NCBI RefSeq assembly: GCF_900230195.1
Contig: NZ_OCNE01000015.1
Coordinates: 1-64,000, forward strand
Reading direction: 5' to 3'
From: Streptomyces zhaozhouensis
Lineage (GTDB): Bacteria; Actinomycetota; Actinomycetes; Streptomycetales; Streptomycetaceae
DNA: 64,000 bases
The notes beneath the pieces are model-generated. The model saw nothing but the letters and a program-made list of their open reading frames with translations, did not search any database and had not been told where the DNA came from. Below are positions 63,373-64,000 of the stretch, one piece after another. Both the position numbers and the translations under genes were made by a program. Within the stretch, counting starts at the first letter, position 1, and each line of letters opens with the position of its first letter.

Positions 63373-64000
63373 ATGGCCTACCAACCGCCGACCCATCGCG
63401 TCGAACGCTCGATCCGCGCCACGACCGGCGCCCGCCTCGTCGCCGGTGTCGACGAGGTGGGCCGGGGAGCGTGGGCCGGGCCGGTCACCGTCTGCGCCGC
63501 CGTCACCGGCCTGCGTCGGCCGCCGGAGGGACTGACCGACTCCAAGCTGCTGACGCCCGTCAGGCGCACGGCACTTGCCGAGGTCCTGCGCGAGTGGGTC
63601 ACCCAGCACGCGCTGGGGCACGCCTCCCCGCGCGAGATCGACCAACTCGGCATGACGGCCGCCCTGCGGCTGGCGGCGACCCGGGCCCTGGAGGCGCTGC
63701 CGGAGCGACCGGACGCGGTCATCCTGGACGGCAAGCACGACTACCTCGGGACGCCGTGGCGGGTGCGCACGGTGATCAAGGGCGATCAGTCGTGTGTCTC
63801 CGTGGCGGCCGCGTCGGTGATCGCGAAGGTGCACCGCGACGCTCTGGTCGCCGAACTCGCGGACACCCACCCGACCTACGGCTTCGAGACCAACGCCGGC
63901 TACCCCTCGCCCACGCACCGGGCGGCCCTCGCCGAGCTGGGGCCGACCGAACACCACCGGCTCTCCTGGGCCTACCTGGACGCACTTCCGCGCTGGCGTC
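63373..64000 (+). CDS. rnhB: ribonuclease HII (partial, runs off the window)
   Basis: At least 209 aa are visible, ending in DALPRWR without a stop. Removes RNA from RNA-DNA hybrids, including single ribonucleotides. The RNase HII core is intact: [16 protein letters not shown] with the DE pair, [16 protein letters not shown] (third Asp), and [21 protein letters not shown]. The start is taken at ATG 63373 ([13 protein letters not shown]), matching homologues; a GTG at 63361 is possible. Confidence 0.95.
   Translation, partial: MAYQPPTHRVERSIRATTGARLVAGVDEVGRGAWAGPVTVCAAVTGLRRPPEGLTDSKLLTPVRRTALAEVLREWVTQHALGHASPREIDQLGMTAALRLAATRALEALPERPDAVILDGKHDYLGTPWRVRTVIKGDQSCVSVAAASVIAKVHRDALVAELADTHPTYGFETNAGYPSPTHRAALAELGPTEHHRLSWAYLDALPRWR

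Noticed and set aside
58248-63374. Minus-strand frame of 1708 codons across nrdJ and beyond
   Set aside because: It runs antisense through nrdJ, the DUF4937-like gene and the phosphatase gene; no motif and His/Leu/Arg-rich composition.

Overview
The window is chromosomal DNA of a high-GC actinomycete, almost certainly Streptomyces or a close relative. The evidence is the very high GC content with strong third-position bias, GTG and TTG starts, start codons sitting 12-13 nt after a TAnnnT hexamer, the osaC/osaA/osaB osmoadaptation genes, gluABCD-gluRK, lexA/nrdR/nrdJ, and a gene order that I recall as matching the core of the S. coelicolor chromosome (about SCO5747 to SCO5812). No prophage, integrase, transposase gene or CRISPR array is visible. 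Nearly everything is syntenic core; the more variable parts are the siderophore block (about 47.4-53.7 kb) and the last 4 kb.

Layout. 1-331: 3' end of a 23S rRNA, a 5S rRNA and a tRNA-Thr(GGT) packed behind it. 455-9929: osmotic/SigB signalling, with osaC on the minus strand divergent from osaA (12 HAMP repeats, hybrid histidine kinase) and osaB. 10031-16962: ftsK, a RodZ-like membrane protein, rimO, pgsA, cinA and clgR. 17064-21770: a giant Lhr-type helicase on the minus strand. 21933-25228: azlCD exporter, a DUF3046 gene, then SOS-regulated recA with recX. 25476-33148: a flavin monooxygenase, the glutamate ABC importer gluABCD and its divergent two-component system gluR-gluK. 33120-37376: a GH38 alpha-mannosidase and an orphan TAXI-type binding protein. 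37457-42570: tRNA-modification genes miaB and miaA, an extradiol-dioxygenase-like protein, a small membrane protein and dapF. 42848-47371: rshA, hflX, panD. 47463-53691: a trypsin-like lipoprotein divergent from an NIS synthetase / acyltransferase / NIS synthetase siderophore block. 53747-60566: dinG, lexA, nrdR, nrdJ. 61037-64000: a TerD-like protein, a DUF4937-type protein, a histidine phosphatase and the start of rnhB.

How the genes fit together. Two regulatory islands read directly from the DNA. The first is the SOS pair: recA and lexA both carry a CGAAC-type box inside the promoter, and DinG is next to lexA. The second is deoxynucleotide supply: nrdR-nrdJ sits behind two palindromes that look like NrdR boxes. 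Stress control recurs (OsaABC, ClgR, RshA, HflX, TerD). The siderophore block lacks the diamine decarboxylase and N-hydroxylase that such a pathway needs, so its substrate must come from elsewhere or be unusual.

The most interesting non-coding signals are: an inverted-repeat element at 62563-62683 whose right end overlaps the promoter of the next gene; a GAACGA/CGACCGAG repeat tract in the siderophore mRNA leader (51003-51072); a perfect 101-bp internal duplication in osaA; three 21-23 bp tandem duplications within 5 kb, two of them over stop codons; and a recurring leaderless-transcript architecture. I did not find a clearly new multi-gene system; the truncated siderophore block is the best candidate for unusual biology.
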